Positions 56,088-64,000 of a DNA stretch of 64,000 nucleotides are shown piece by piece (positions within the stretch are counted from its first letter, which is position 1; each line of letters starts with the position of its first letter). A model generated the notes under the pieces. The model was not told the DNA's origin, did no database searches, and saw nothing but the letters and a program-made list of their open reading frames with translations. The stretch is from assembly GCF_001983165.1 (NCBI RefSeq), contig NZ_MNPU01000008.1:62001-126000 (forward strand), read 5' to 3'. Both the position numbers and the translations under genes were made by a program. The stretch comes from Pseudomonas gessardii (lineage in GTDB: Bacteria; Pseudomonadota; Gammaproteobacteria; Pseudomonadales; Pseudomonadaceae).

Positions 56088-56429
56088 TCATAACCTTGCC
56101 TTGCGCTGCTTGGCGGTTGCCATGTCGTGCGCCGGTGTTTTTTGGCTTTTCTTGATGAAGCCATGGAGTAGCACCGTGTTGCTGCCGACCACCGTGAAGA
56201 TAATGCGGGTGATGGTGTCTTCCAGGTCAGCCCTGACCTCCCATAGCCCGGAATCGAGCTTGCGCACCACGGGCATGCCGATTGGCCATCCCAGTTGCAC
56301 AGTTTTTATTTCCACTCCAATGAGTCGTCGATGTTCACGAGGTAAGTTTGTCAGCCATTCACGTACCGGCTCGTTACCTGCGTCAGTGCGAAAAAAACTC
56401 ACATGTAAAGTGAGTGGGTTTTTACTCAT
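56088..56429 (-). CDS. RelE/HigB-type toxin (phage Gp49-like family)
   Basis: A 113-residue protein of the PF05973-type (Gp49-like, RelE superfamily) ribosome-dependent mRNA interferase. It has VREWLTNLPREHRRLIGVEI near 22-41, LDSGLWEVRADLEDTITRII near 58-77, and the basic C-terminus LLHGFIKKSQKTPAHDMATA plus KQRKARL. These match the family WELR..., R-I-x-F and H-x-F-x-KK signatures. Partner antitoxin follows directly. Operator-like palindromes lie at and before its start. Confidence 0.87.
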   Translation of the reverse strand: MSKNPLTLHVSFFRTDAGNEPVREWLTNLPREHRRLIGVEIKTVQLGWPIGMPVVRKLDSGLWEVRADLEDTITRIIFTVVGSNTVLLHGFIKKSQKTPAHDMATAKQRKARL

Positions 56430-56438
56430 GTGTCGAAG

Positions 56439-56456
56439 TGTACCTAAAATGGTGCA
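56439..56456. promoter_or_regulatory. Candidate operator of the toxin-antitoxin module
   Basis: TGTACC (56439-56444) and GGTGCA (56451-56456) make an inverted repeat with one mismatch and an AT-rich centre, ten bases before the toxin start. A second, ACTCAC...GTGAGT (56397-56415), lies inside the toxin's first codons. Confidence 0.45.
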
Positions 56457-56621
56457 TTTTTCAATGTGTCGCTCTCCAGTCCGCCATCCATGGGGCTTGG
56501 CCCTGGCTGCGACTTATGTGCAACGGTCATGGAGCAGCATAGGCAGCTAATATGGCACTTCAAAGGCGCGTTGCTGCCTCAAGTGTGTCATCGCAAGTCG
56601 ATTGTCCGGGAACCCCGCTTT

Positions 56622-58265
56622 ATGCAAACCGCCTACACCGTTCTTATCCTGCTGATGCTGGTCAGCGTTTCGCGTCTGGTCGGGCGTGTGATCCCTTTGC
56701 CGTTGCCATTGGTGCAGATTGCCGCCGGTGCCTTGCTGGCATGGCCGACCCTGGGGCTGCATGTGGCCCTGGACCCGGAATTGTTTCTTTTTCTGTTCCT
56801 GCCGCCGCTGCTTTTTTCTGATGGCTGGCGCATGCCCAAGCGTGAGCTGTGGCGCCTGCGTGGGCCGATCCTGACGCTGGCAGTGGGGCTGGTGCTGTTT
56901 ACCGTGGTGGGCGCCGGGTATTTTATCCACTGGCTGCTGCCGAGCATTCCGCTGCCGGTGGCCTTCGCCCTGGCGGCCGTTTTATCGCCGACGGATGCGG
57001 TGGCCGTGTCGGCGATTTCCCAGAACCGCTTGCCCACCCCCTTGATGCACATGCTCCAGGGCGAAGCCTTGATGAACGATGCGTCGGGCCTGGTGACCTT
57101 CAAGTTCGCCCTGGTGGCCGCGCTGACCGGGGTGTTTTCCCTGGCTGATGCCAGCCTGACGTTTGTGCTGGTGGCGGTCGGTGGCCTGGCCATCGGCGTG
57201 GCCCTGAGCTGGCTGGTGGGGCGCCTGCGGGCCTGGATGATTGCCCGGGGTTGGGATGACCCGGCGACCCATGTGGTGTTTATGTTGCTGCTGCCGTTCG
57301 CTGCTTATGTACTGGCCGAGCGTCTGGGGGCGTCGGGGATTCTGTCGGCGGTGGCGGCGGGCATGATGCAGAGCTGGCTGGACCTGCTGCCACGCCAGAC
57401 CAGTACGCGCTTGCTCAATCGCAGTGTCTGGTCGCTGTTGGAGTTTGCTTTCAACGGTTTGATCTTCCTGCTGCTGGGCCTGCAATTGCCGGACATCATC
57501 AAGGCGGTAACCAGCCACGAAGCCACGCTGTGGCCGACCTTGCTCTATCGCTGCCTGGATGTGATCGCGATCTTCCTGGTGCTGCTGGTGCTGCGGTTTA
57601 TCTGGGTGCAGAGCATCTGGCGCCTGTCCGGCCTGCTGCGGCGCCTGCGCGGTAAAAGCGAGCTGACCCTGGTGCCAACCGCCCGGTCCTGCTGGCTCTT
57701 GACGGTTGGCGGGGTGCGCGGGGCAGTGACCCTGGCCGGTGTGATGTCCGTGCCGTTGCTGTTGGCACCCGGCCAGGCGTTTCCCGAGCGTGACTTGCTG
57801 ATCTTTATTGCCGCTGGGGTGATCCTGTTGTCGTTGGTCGCCGCCTGTATTGCCTTGCCGCTGTTGCTGCGGGGGATCGAAAAGAGCCCGGATGACAAGC
57901 GGCGTGGCGAGGTGCGCGATGCCTGGAAAAAAACTGCCGAGGCGGCGATTCATGCCCTGGAGGTGGAGGAAACCGCCGACGGGGTGCCCCTGGACGCGAC
58001 CCAGGCCGCATTGGCGGCGGAGCTCAAGGCCCGGATCATGTCGGAATACCGCCATCAGTTGGAGGTATTCAACGACTCGGCCGAAGCCCAGGCACTGGCG
58101 CTGCAGATGGATCACCTGGAGCGTAAATGGCGGCTCAAGGCTTTGCGCGCGCAACGCTTGGAGCTGTATAGCCTGAGTCGCCATCACCAGATTGGTGATG
58201 ATGTGCTACGCGAAGTGTTGGCGGACCTGGATATGAGTGAGGCGAACCTGGGGACTCAGAAATAG
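56622..58265 (+). CDS. Na+/H+ antiporter, CPA1 family (YjcE/NhaP-like)
   Basis: A 547-residue protein with about 12 membrane helices (residues 1-420) and a 125-residue cytosolic tail. Conserved transport residues are in AAVLSPTDAVAVSAI (near 112-126) and GEALMNDASGLVTFKFA (near 145-161); GVRGAVTLAGVMS near 365-377 is the family GxRGxx motif. The C-terminal tail is helical and charged. The start at 56622 (MQTAYTVLILLML) follows GGGAA; the longer frame upstream is not supported. It is the usual neighbour of the dap region in Pseudomonas. Role: sodium and pH homeostasis. Confidence 0.9.
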   Translation: MQTAYTVLILLMLVSVSRLVGRVIPLPLPLVQIAAGALLAWPTLGLHVALDPELFLFLFLPPLLFSDGWRMPKRELWRLRGPILTLAVGLVLFTVVGAGYFIHWLLPSIPLPVAFALAAVLSPTDAVAVSAISQNRLPTPLMHMLQGEALMNDASGLVTFKFALVAALTGVFSLADASLTFVLVAVGGLAIGVALSWLVGRLRAWMIARGWDDPATHVVFMLLLPFAAYVLAERLGASGILSAVAAGMMQSWLDLLPRQTSTRLLNRSVWSLLEFAFNGLIFLLLGLQLPDIIKAVTSHEATLWPTLLYRCLDVIAIFLVLLVLRFIWVQSIWRLSGLLRRLRGKSELTLVPTARSCWLLTVGGVRGAVTLAGVMSVPLLLAPGQAFPERDLLIFIAAGVILLSLVAACIALPLLLRGIEKSPDDKRRGEVRDAWKKTAEAAIHALEVEETADGVPLDATQAALAAELKARIMSEYRHQLEVFNDSAEAQALALQMDHLERKWRLKALRAQRLELYSLSRHHQIGDDVLREVLADLDMSEANLGTQK

Positions 58266-58436
58266 CCCCCATGCGTTCGGCAGGCGTGTCGTTGCGGGTG
58301 GGCACGAGTCGATGGATGGGGATGTCAGGGGATAACGGGGTTATCAGGCTCATGGTCTCTGCTCGCTGGGCGGTTCCCAGGTAGTGGAGAGTCAAAGGGG
58401 GTTGGTTCCCGGGTTTCAGGTAAAGCGGCTGTACCT
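58266..58436. other. Gap between antiporter and protease genes
   Basis: These 171 bases lie between convergent genes. I see no terminator with a T-run and no repeat. The minus strand has a short open frame beginning MSLITPLSPDIPIH, discussed and rejected below. Confidence 0.4.
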
Positions 58437-59177
58437 TCAGGTATTGATCAAGCTCCTGATTGCGGTATTCAGCAGTTTGCCCAGGGGGGAGTTGTCGGGT
58501 GGGTACAGTGAGCGGATGAACTGTTTGTCACCGTCAGACAGTTGCGTGTTAGTGAAGATCGCATGGCCGTCGTTCATGACCTCTTTGGAATACCCGTAAT
58601 GCATGATGGAGGCTCGGTCATAAGCGCTGACTTTGACGTCGTTGTGGTGAAAGGGGTCGATGATGTCGTGATCGGCCTGGCGGCGGGTTTTATCCCGTGA
58701 CTTATAGTCTTCGTAGATTTTCTCTTTGTTGATATCCAGCTGGCGGTCCGGGTGTTTGTGCTCGTGCCTCAAGCCCAGGGCGTGGCCGAATTCGTGCTGT
58801 ATTTTGCCGGCCGTGTAGATTGACGGTGTGGCAAATCCGATACTCATGGTCGGTTCCGAGGCGGGTGCTTTTTTTGCGCTGGTGCCCTGCCACGACCAGC
58901 CCGCGTTGGTGTTGTTGTCTGCGGCGATGCGGATGTCGCCGTTGGGGCTGTCGATAAACTTGAAGTACAGGTTGGTGTGCGGCGCCCATTTGTTGATGTT
59001 GTCTTTGATCAGGGCCTTTTGCTCATCGGTCATGTCCAGCAACGAGATTTTCAGCACGGAATGTTGCGGCCACATTTTTTCGGGGGAGACTACCCCGCGT
59101 TTGTTCCGGTTGAGGCCGGGCGTAGGGGCGTCGAGGGGGTGTTGCGCAGGAATGCGGGTTGAAACAGTGAGTGCCAT
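58437..59177 (-). CDS. Astacin-like (M12A) zinc metalloprotease without signal peptide
   Basis: A 246-residue protein. The zinc motif is full astacin form, HEFGHALGLRHE (128-139), HExxHxxGxxHE, and the Met-turn is SIMHYG (190-195), with Tyr194 in the expected fifth-ligand place. WPQHSVLKISLL and GDIRIAADNNTNAGWSWQGT precede it as the N-terminal half. There is no signal peptide or prodomain, unusual for astacins. Base composition and codon use look less GC-rich than neighbours, and it is a singleton gene, so horizontal acquisition is likely. It may be secreted by a leaderless route or act inside the cell. Confidence 0.83.
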   Translation of the reverse strand: MALTVSTRIPAQHPLDAPTPGLNRNKRGVVSPEKMWPQHSVLKISLLDMTDEQKALIKDNINKWAPHTNLYFKFIDSPNGDIRIAADNNTNAGWSWQGTSAKKAPASEPTMSIGFATPSIYTAGKIQHEFGHALGLRHEHKHPDRQLDINKEKIYEDYKSRDKTRRQADHDIIDPFHHNDVKVSAYDRASIMHYGYSKEVMNDGHAIFTNTQLSDGDKQFIRSLYPPDNSPLGKLLNTAIRSLINT

Positions 59178-59268
59178 ATTCTTCCACCCATTATGGTCAA
59201 TGCTTGACAGGCGTTGGGTGGCGTTCTTGTGCGTTTGTGTTCCTGCTCAACGGTGTCCAAATGTGGTC

Positions 59269-59288
59269 GCCCCCCACATGGGGGGCGG
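59269..59288. other. G/C hairpin downstream of dapC
   Basis: CGCCCCCC (59269-59276), ACAT loop, GGGGGGCG (59281-59288). It may help end dapC transcription (minus strand), but no T-run follows. Confidence 0.4.
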
Positions 59289-59299
59289 CCCACCAGGCA

Positions 59300-60499
59300 T
59301 CAACGACGGCGTTGGATAAAGTCACGAATCCGTTCAGCCGCCTCGACGCATTCGGCCAATGGCGCAACCAATGCCAGGCGTACCCGCCCGGCACCGGGAT
59401 TAAAACCGTCCACTTCCCGCGACAGGTACGAGCCCGGCACCACGGTCACATGCTCCTCCACGAACAAATCGCGGCAGAACGCGGCATCGTCACCCTTGAC
59501 GTTCGGCCACAGGTAGAAACCACCGTCCGGGTTCTGCACGTCCAATACCGGCTTGAGAATCGCCAGCACGGCGTCGAATTTCTGCCGGTACAGGTCACGG
59601 TTGGCCTGGACATGGGCCTCGTCCTGCCACGCGGCGATGCTCGCCAGCTGGGTTTGCACCGGCATGGCGCAGCCGTGGTAGGTGCGGTACAGCAGGAAGG
59701 CCTTGAGGATCTCGGCCTCGCCGGCCACAAACCCGGAGCGCAGGCCCGGCAGGTTGGAGCGCTTGGACAGGCTATGGAATACCACGCAACGCTTGAAGTC
59801 CTCGCGCCCCAGCTCCACGCAGGCGCTGAGCAGGCCTGGCGGTGGGGTTTGCTCGTCGAAGTACAGCTCGCTGTAGCACTCGTCGGCGGCGATCACGAAA
59901 TCGTACTGGTCGGCCAGGGCAATCAGTTTTTTCAGGGTCTCGACCGGGATCAGCGCGCCGGTCGGGTTGCCGGGGGAGCACAGGAACAGGATCTGGCAGC
60001 GTTTCCAGATAGCCGGCGTCACCGCATCGAAGTCCGGGTTGAAGCCGTTTTCATCCAGGCACGGCAAGTAATGCGGCTTGGCCCCGGCGAGGAACGCTGC
60101 GCCTTCGTAGATCTGGTAGAACGGGTTTGGGCTGACCACCAGGGCATCGTCGCCGCGGTTGACCACGGTCTGGGTGAAGGCGAACAACGCTTCACGGGTG
60201 CCATTGACCGGCAGGATATTGCGCGCCGGGTCCAGCCAGCCCTGGGGCACGCTGAAACGTCGTTCGCACCAGGCGCCAATCGCCTCGCGCAAGGCAGGAA
60301 TGCCCAGGGTGGTGGGGTACACCGCCATCTGGTCCAGGTTGTTGGCCAGGGCCTGGGCCACGAAATCCGGGGATTTGTGCTTGGGTTCGCCGATGGACAG
60401 GGCAATCGGGCGCTTGTCCGGGTTCGGCGTGACACTGCCCAGCAGGGCGCGCAGTTTCTCGAACGGGTAGGGCTGCAGTTGGTTCAGGGCGTTGTTCAT
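59300..60499 (-). CDS. dapC: Succinyldiaminopimelate aminotransferase
   Basis: A 399-residue class I PLP aminotransferase that makes N-succinyl-L,L-diaminopimelate from the keto acid, using glutamate. NGTREALFAFTQ, SPGNPTGALIP, the PLP-anchoring SLSKRSNLPGLRSGF and the final RLALVAPL arginine strand are present. It belongs to the DapC group rather than ArgD. GAGAT precedes the ATG. glnD follows upstream on the same strand, separated by a REP. Confidence 0.94.
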   Translation of the reverse strand: MNNALNQLQPYPFEKLRALLGSVTPNPDKRPIALSIGEPKHKSPDFVAQALANNLDQMAVYPTTLGIPALREAIGAWCERRFSVPQGWLDPARNILPVNGTREALFAFTQTVVNRGDDALVVSPNPFYQIYEGAAFLAGAKPHYLPCLDENGFNPDFDAVTPAIWKRCQILFLCSPGNPTGALIPVETLKKLIALADQYDFVIAADECYSELYFDEQTPPPGLLSACVELGREDFKRCVVFHSLSKRSNLPGLRSGFVAGEAEILKAFLLYRTYHGCAMPVQTQLASIAAWQDEAHVQANRDLYRQKFDAVLAILKPVLDVQNPDGGFYLWPNVKGDDAAFCRDLFVEEHVTVVPGSYLSREVDGFNPGAGRVRLALVAPLAECVEAAERIRDFIQRRR

Positions 60500-60558
60500 C
60501 GCAAATCTCGTTCAATTCGGTTGTAAGCATGCGGTCTGTCGGGCGCAGCAGAACTAAA

Positions 60559-60629
60559 TGTGGGAGCGGGCTTGCTCGCGATAGCGGTGTGTCAGGCGAA
60601 CCGCCATCGCGAGCAAGCCCGCTCCCACA
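60559..60629. repeat. REP doublet, CTTGCTCGC variant
   Basis: TGTGGGAGCGGGCTTGCTCG (60559-60578) and its inverse (60606-60629) with about 27 bases between. This third sequence variant (GCTTGCTCGC) lies between dapC and glnD. Confidence 0.88.
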
Positions 60630-60644
60630 AGGGAAGCTGCGTGT

Positions 60645-63347
60645 TCATATGGATAATCGCATCGTCTGCGCCCCAGGCTCCTGGTTCACGCTCAATTGCG
60701 CAACAATGGCGTCCTGCAAGCGGCGGCACAATTCAGGGTCGGACAGCGGCTGGTTGTCGGCATCGGTAATAAAGAACACATCTTCGACCCGCTCGCCCAG
60801 GGTGGCAATCTTGGCGTTCTGCAACGACAGGTCAAACTCCAGGAAAATCCCGCCGATCCGCGCCAGTAGGCCAGGGCGATCCGGGGCGCTGAGTTCCAGC
60901 ACCGTCACCGGGCGCTGGGCATCGTTGTGGATGGTCACCTGGGGCGCAAAGGCAAAATGCTTGAGCTGGCGCGGCACCCGGCGCTGGATGATGGTCGGGT
61001 AGTCGTCGGGGTTGCGCAGGGCTTCGGTCAGGCCTTCGCGGATCTTTTTCACGCGCTCGGGGTTGTCGCCGATGGACTCGCCTTCGGTGTCGAGCACGAT
61101 GTAGGTGTCGAGGGTGAACTGGCTGCTGGAGGTAATCACTCGCGCGTCATGGATATTCAGGTTGAGCTGGTCCATCGCGGCCACGGTCACGGCGAAGAAG
61201 TCATGCTGGTCCGGGGCATAGATGAAGATCTGCGTGCCGCCCTCGAATTCGCGCTGGGTGGTTTCCTTGATCAGCACCAATGGGCCGCCATCGGCCGGCT
61301 GCTGGAGGATCGCGTCGGTGTGCCAGGCCACATCGCCTGCGGTGTGGCGCAGGAAGTAATCATCGCCCAGTTGCGACCACAGCTGTTCCACATCGTCGGG
61401 ATCGTTGCCGCCACGCACCAGGATATCCAGGGCTGCGCTTTGGGTGCGGCGGATCTGTTCTTCGCGGTCCACCGGGTTCTCCAGGCCGCGACGCAAGGCG
61501 CGCTTGGTCTCGGTGTAGAGCTGGCGCAACAGGCTGGCGCGCCACGAATTCCACAGCGTGGGGTTGGTGGCGTTGATGTCGGAGACGGTCAGCACGTACA
61601 GGTAGTCGAGACGGGTTTCGTCGCTGACGATCTGCGCAAAGTCATGGATCACCTGCGGGTCGGACAAGTCCTTGCGCTGGGCGGTGGTGGACATCACCAG
61701 GTGGTTCTGTACCAGCCAGACGATCAGGCGGCTGTCCCATTGCGGCAACTGGTGGCGCTGGCAAAAGGCTTGGGCATCCACCGCGCCGATTTCCGAATGG
61801 TCGCCATGCCGGCCCTTGCCGATATCGTGGTACAGGCCGGCCAGGTAGATCAGCTCGGGCTTGGGCAGCTTGGCCATCAGCTTACTGGCCAGCGGGAATT
61901 TTTCCGACACCTGGGTGTATTGCAGCTTACGCAGGTGTTTGATCAGGTTCAGGGTGTGGGCATCGACCGTATAAATGTGGAACAGGTCATGTTGCATCTG
62001 CCCGACAATAAAGCCGAACTCCGGCAGATAGCGCCCGAGGATGCCGTAGCGGTTCATGCGCCGCAGGTTGCGGTGGATGCCGATCTTGCACTTGAACAGC
62101 TCGATAAACAGGCTGGTATTGCGGATGTCGTGGCGGAACTCGTCATCGATCAGGTGGCGGTTTTCCCGCAGCAGGCGGATGGTATCGGCGCGCACGCCCT
62201 TGATTTCCGGTTGCTGGGCCATCAGCACGAAGATTTCCAGCATGGCAAAGGGCGTGCGTTTGAACACGTTGTCGTTGCGTGCCTCTATATAGCCATCGTG
62301 CAGTTGGAAGCGCGCATTGATCGGTTGCGGCGGCGCTTCGTCTTCGGGGGCCAGGATCACTTCTTCAAAGTGCTGGATGATCAGGTCGCTGAGCTGGGCG
62401 ATGCTCATGACCACCCGGTAGTACTGTTGCATAAAGCTTTCGATGCTGGTCTTCGCGTCTTCGCCCTCGAAGCCCAGCAGGGTGGCGATGGAGCGCTGGT
62501 GGTCGAACAGCAAGCGATCTTCGGAGCGTGCGGCCAGCATATGCAGGGCGTAGCGCACCTTCCACAAAAACTCCTGGGACGAGGCCAGCAGGGCGTTTTC
62601 ACTTTCGACCAAAAAGCCTTCGCCGGCCAGGGCCCGCAGGTTCAGGGTGCCGTACTGGCGCCTGGCTACCCACAAGATGGTCTGGATATCCCGCAGCCCG
62701 CCGGGCGAGCCCTTGACGTTGGGTTCCAGGTTGTATTCGGTGTCGTTGTACTTGTGATGCCGGGCTTTCTGCTCGGTGCGCTTGGCCAGGAAGAACTCCT
62801 TGCTCGGCCACATATGCGCAGTGCTGGTGACTTCCAGCATGCGCTGGCGCAGGCGCTCGGGGCCGCAGATGGTGCGGCTTTCCATCAGGTTGGTGACCAC
62901 CGTCAGGTCGGCTCGGGCTTCTTCGGCGCATTCCGCCACCGAGCGCACGCTCTGGCCGACTTCCAGGCCGATGTCCCATAGCAGCGTCAGAAAACGCTCG
63001 ATGGAATCGCGAAAGATCTCGTGGTCGGCGCTGTCCAGCAGGATCAGCAGGTCAATGTCGGAGTAGGGGTGCAGTTCGCCCCGGCCGTAGCCGCCGACGG
63101 CCACCAGGGCGATATCGGCGTCCTCGCTCCAGTCGAACTGTTCCCAGGCCTTTTGCAGGATGTTATCGACGAACCAGGCGCGATCCTCGATCAGCCGGCG
63201 AATCTCCCGACCGCTGCGAAAGCGCCCGTCGAGCACCTCGCGGGCCTGGCGGATGGCCTTCTTGAAGGCGGCAATGGGGCTTGCCTTCAGCGCCAGTTCC
63301 GCCTGGAACTGGCCGCGGTCGAAGAGTTCGGGATCCACCTGGGGCAT
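60645..63347 (-). CDS. glnD: PII uridylyltransferase / uridylyl-removing enzyme GlnD
   Basis: A 900-residue nitrogen sensor that adds or removes UMP on PII according to glutamine. Domains in order: nucleotidyltransferase with [20 protein letters not shown] near 83-102 (catalytic Gly-Ser-like and Asp-x-Asp), an alpha-helical middle, the HD phosphohydrolase with [20 protein letters not shown] near 507-526, and two ACT domains (about 700-775 and 810-890) that bind glutamine. The length is standard. Its 66-base gap to map and shared strand suggest co-transcription from map or a nearby promoter. Confidence 0.96.
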   Translation of the reverse strand: MPQVDPELFDRGQFQAELALKASPIAAFKKAIRQAREVLDGRFRSGREIRRLIEDRAWFVDNILQKAWEQFDWSEDADIALVAVGGYGRGELHPYSDIDLLILLDSADHEIFRDSIERFLTLLWDIGLEVGQSVRSVAECAEEARADLTVVTNLMESRTICGPERLRQRMLEVTSTAHMWPSKEFFLAKRTEQKARHHKYNDTEYNLEPNVKGSPGGLRDIQTILWVARRQYGTLNLRALAGEGFLVESENALLASSQEFLWKVRYALHMLAARSEDRLLFDHQRSIATLLGFEGEDAKTSIESFMQQYYRVVMSIAQLSDLIIQHFEEVILAPEDEAPPQPINARFQLHDGYIEARNDNVFKRTPFAMLEIFVLMAQQPEIKGVRADTIRLLRENRHLIDDEFRHDIRNTSLFIELFKCKIGIHRNLRRMNRYGILGRYLPEFGFIVGQMQHDLFHIYTVDAHTLNLIKHLRKLQYTQVSEKFPLASKLMAKLPKPELIYLAGLYHDIGKGRHGDHSEIGAVDAQAFCQRHQLPQWDSRLIVWLVQNHLVMSTTAQRKDLSDPQVIHDFAQIVSDETRLDYLYVLTVSDINATNPTLWNSWRASLLRQLYTETKRALRRGLENPVDREEQIRRTQSAALDILVRGGNDPDDVEQLWSQLGDDYFLRHTAGDVAWHTDAILQQPADGGPLVLIKETTQREFEGGTQIFIYAPDQHDFFAVTVAAMDQLNLNIHDARVITSSSQFTLDTYIVLDTEGESIGDNPERVKKIREGLTEALRNPDDYPTIIQRRVPRQLKHFAFAPQVTIHNDAQRPVTVLELSAPDRPGLLARIGGIFLEFDLSLQNAKIATLGERVEDVFFITDADNQPLSDPELCRRLQDAIVAQLSVNQEPGAQTMRLSI

Positions 63348-63413
63348 CGATCGGCTTTCCTTTCTATCTAGGTGTGGTCACAACGTCGCTATCTGGAAAG
63401 CCCGCTGCAAGCA

Positions 63414-64000
63414 TCAGGCCGAAACGCGGGGAATCGTGTCATCGGCGCGCAGGGTGAAGATCTCGTAGCCTGTCTCGGTGACCAGCAGGGTGTGTTCCCA
63501 CTGCGCCGAGAGCTTGCGGTCCTTGGTGATGGCGGTCCAGCCGTCGCCCAGCACCTTGGTGTCGGCCTTGCCCTGGTTGATCATCGGCTCGATGGTAAAG
63601 GTCATGCCCGCCTTGAGTTCCATGCCGGTGCCGGCACGGCCGTAGTGCAGGATCTGTGGCTCTTCGTGGAACACCTTGCCGATGCCGTGGCCGCAGAACT
63701 CGCGGACCACCGAGAAACCGTTCTTTTCGGCGTGTTTCTGGATCACTTCGCCGATATCGCCCAGGCGGCAGCCCGGCTTGACCAGTTCAATGGCCTTGTA
63801 CATGCATTCCTGGGTGACCTGGGACAGGCGCTCGGCCCACACCGGTACGTTGCCAACGTGGAACATGCGGCTGGTATCGCCGTGATAGCCGTCCTTGATC
63901 ACCGTGACGTCGATGTTCAGGGTGTCGCCGTCCTTGAGCGGTTTGTCGCCCGGGATACCATGGCAGACCACGTGGTTGATCGAGGTGCAGATCGACTTGG
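63414..64000 (-). CDS. map: Methionine aminopeptidase type I (3' part)
   Basis: The C-terminal 195 codons; the start lies beyond the right edge. It removes the initiator methionine from nascent proteins. Visible motifs: SINHVVCHGIPGDKPL, DTLNIDVTVIKDGYHGDTSR (two metal-binding Asp), REFCGHGIGKVFHEEP (metal and substrate His) and FTIEPMINQG (metal Glu), then the final SAQWEHTLLVTETGYEI with the last metal Glu. All ligands expected in this part are intact. It is the neighbour of glnD, as in other Pseudomonas. Confidence 0.95.
   Translation of the reverse strand, partial: KSICTSINHVVCHGIPGDKPLKDGDTLNIDVTVIKDGYHGDTSRMFHVGNVPVWAERLSQVTQECMYKAIELVKPGCRLGDIGEVIQKHAEKNGFSVVREFCGHGIGKVFHEEPQILHYGRAGTGMELKAGMTFTIEPMINQGKADTKVLGDGWTAITKDRKLSAQWEHTLLVTETGYEIFTLRADDTIPRVSA

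Noticed and set aside
58135..58353. Minus-strand frame starting MSLITPLSPDIPIH after the antiporter, possibly a remnant of a second protease gene
   Set aside because: Only about 30 codons lie outside the antiporter gene, no protease motif is present, and similarity to the astacin N-terminus is not convincing.
60927..62981. 684-codon open frame antisense to glnD
   Set aside because: Fully opposite a confidently assigned gene and without recognisable motifs.

Overview
The window is about 64 kb of high-GC gammaproteobacterial chromosome from the genus Pseudomonas, most likely the P. fluorescens group. The evidence is a complete Wsp chemosensory operon (wspA to wspR), the neighbourhood adk-tsaB-DUF72-rsmJ-mexL/mexJK-plsB-dapE-csdA-dapD-dapC-glnD-map in the order I know from Pseudomonas, and many REP palindromes of the 'GTGGGAGCGGGCTTGCCCGC' type between genes. 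It is mostly core genome. I see no tRNA, rRNA, CRISPR array, prophage or insertion sequence.

Layout. 1-9 kb: start of a LuxR-type response regulator, a DUF3509 protein, a possible small RNA, a periplasmic binding-like protein, a class III CoA-transferase, yaeQ, recJ, an Old Yellow Enzyme and a TetR/DUF418 pair. 9-11.7 kb: opgD (periplasmic glucan) and a TerB/DUF533 protein. 11.8-20.3 kb: wspABCDEFR, a surface-sensing pathway ending in the diguanylate cyclase WspR. 20.5-27.8 kb: prfB with its programmed +1 frameshift, lysS, a TetR regulator, a lipoprotein, a DUF1704 metalloprotein, a lipoprotein alpha/beta hydrolase and two small proteins, one a glycine-rich harpin-like protein. 27.8-29.1 kb: two envelope lipoproteins (lptF-like OmpA protein and a DUF4398 protein). 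29.4-36.7 kb: ppc, adk, tsaB, DUF72, a protein with an internal tandem repeat, and rsmJ. 36.7-42 kb: a mexL/mexJK-like RND efflux locus followed by a tiny histidine-rich protein. 42-48.7 kb: DUF4197, YbaY lipoprotein, plsB, a cold-shock protein, an unknown, rlmA and dapE. 48.9-55.7 kb: an NdvB-like glucan synthase, tcdA facing csdA-csdE, dapD and a YffB/ArsC-like reductase. 55.7-59.2 kb: a small accessory patch with a HigB/HigA-type toxin-antitoxin pair, a CPA1 sodium/proton antiporter and an astacin-type metalloprotease without a signal peptide. 59.3-64 kb: dapC, glnD and the 3' part of map.

How the genes work together. Three themes recur. (i) Envelope and biofilm: Wsp makes c-di-GMP on surfaces, OpgD and the NdvB-like enzyme make periplasmic glucans, plsB starts phospholipid synthesis, and several lipoproteins and an efflux pump sit nearby. 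(ii) Lysine/diaminopimelate synthesis by the succinylase route: dapD, dapC and dapE catalyse three successive steps and all lie within 13 kb. (iii) Translation and tRNA modification: prfB, lysS, rsmJ, rlmA, tsaB (t6A37) and tcdA with csdA/csdE (cyclisation of t6A37).

The parts least explained by known families are the glycine-rich protein at 27.4 kb, the tandem-repeat protein at 35.2 kb, the Met/Gly/His-rich microprotein at 41.7 kb, the transcript-like segment at 0.55-0.69 kb and the astacin-like protease at 58.4 kb. I found no convincing new multi-gene defence or mobile system.
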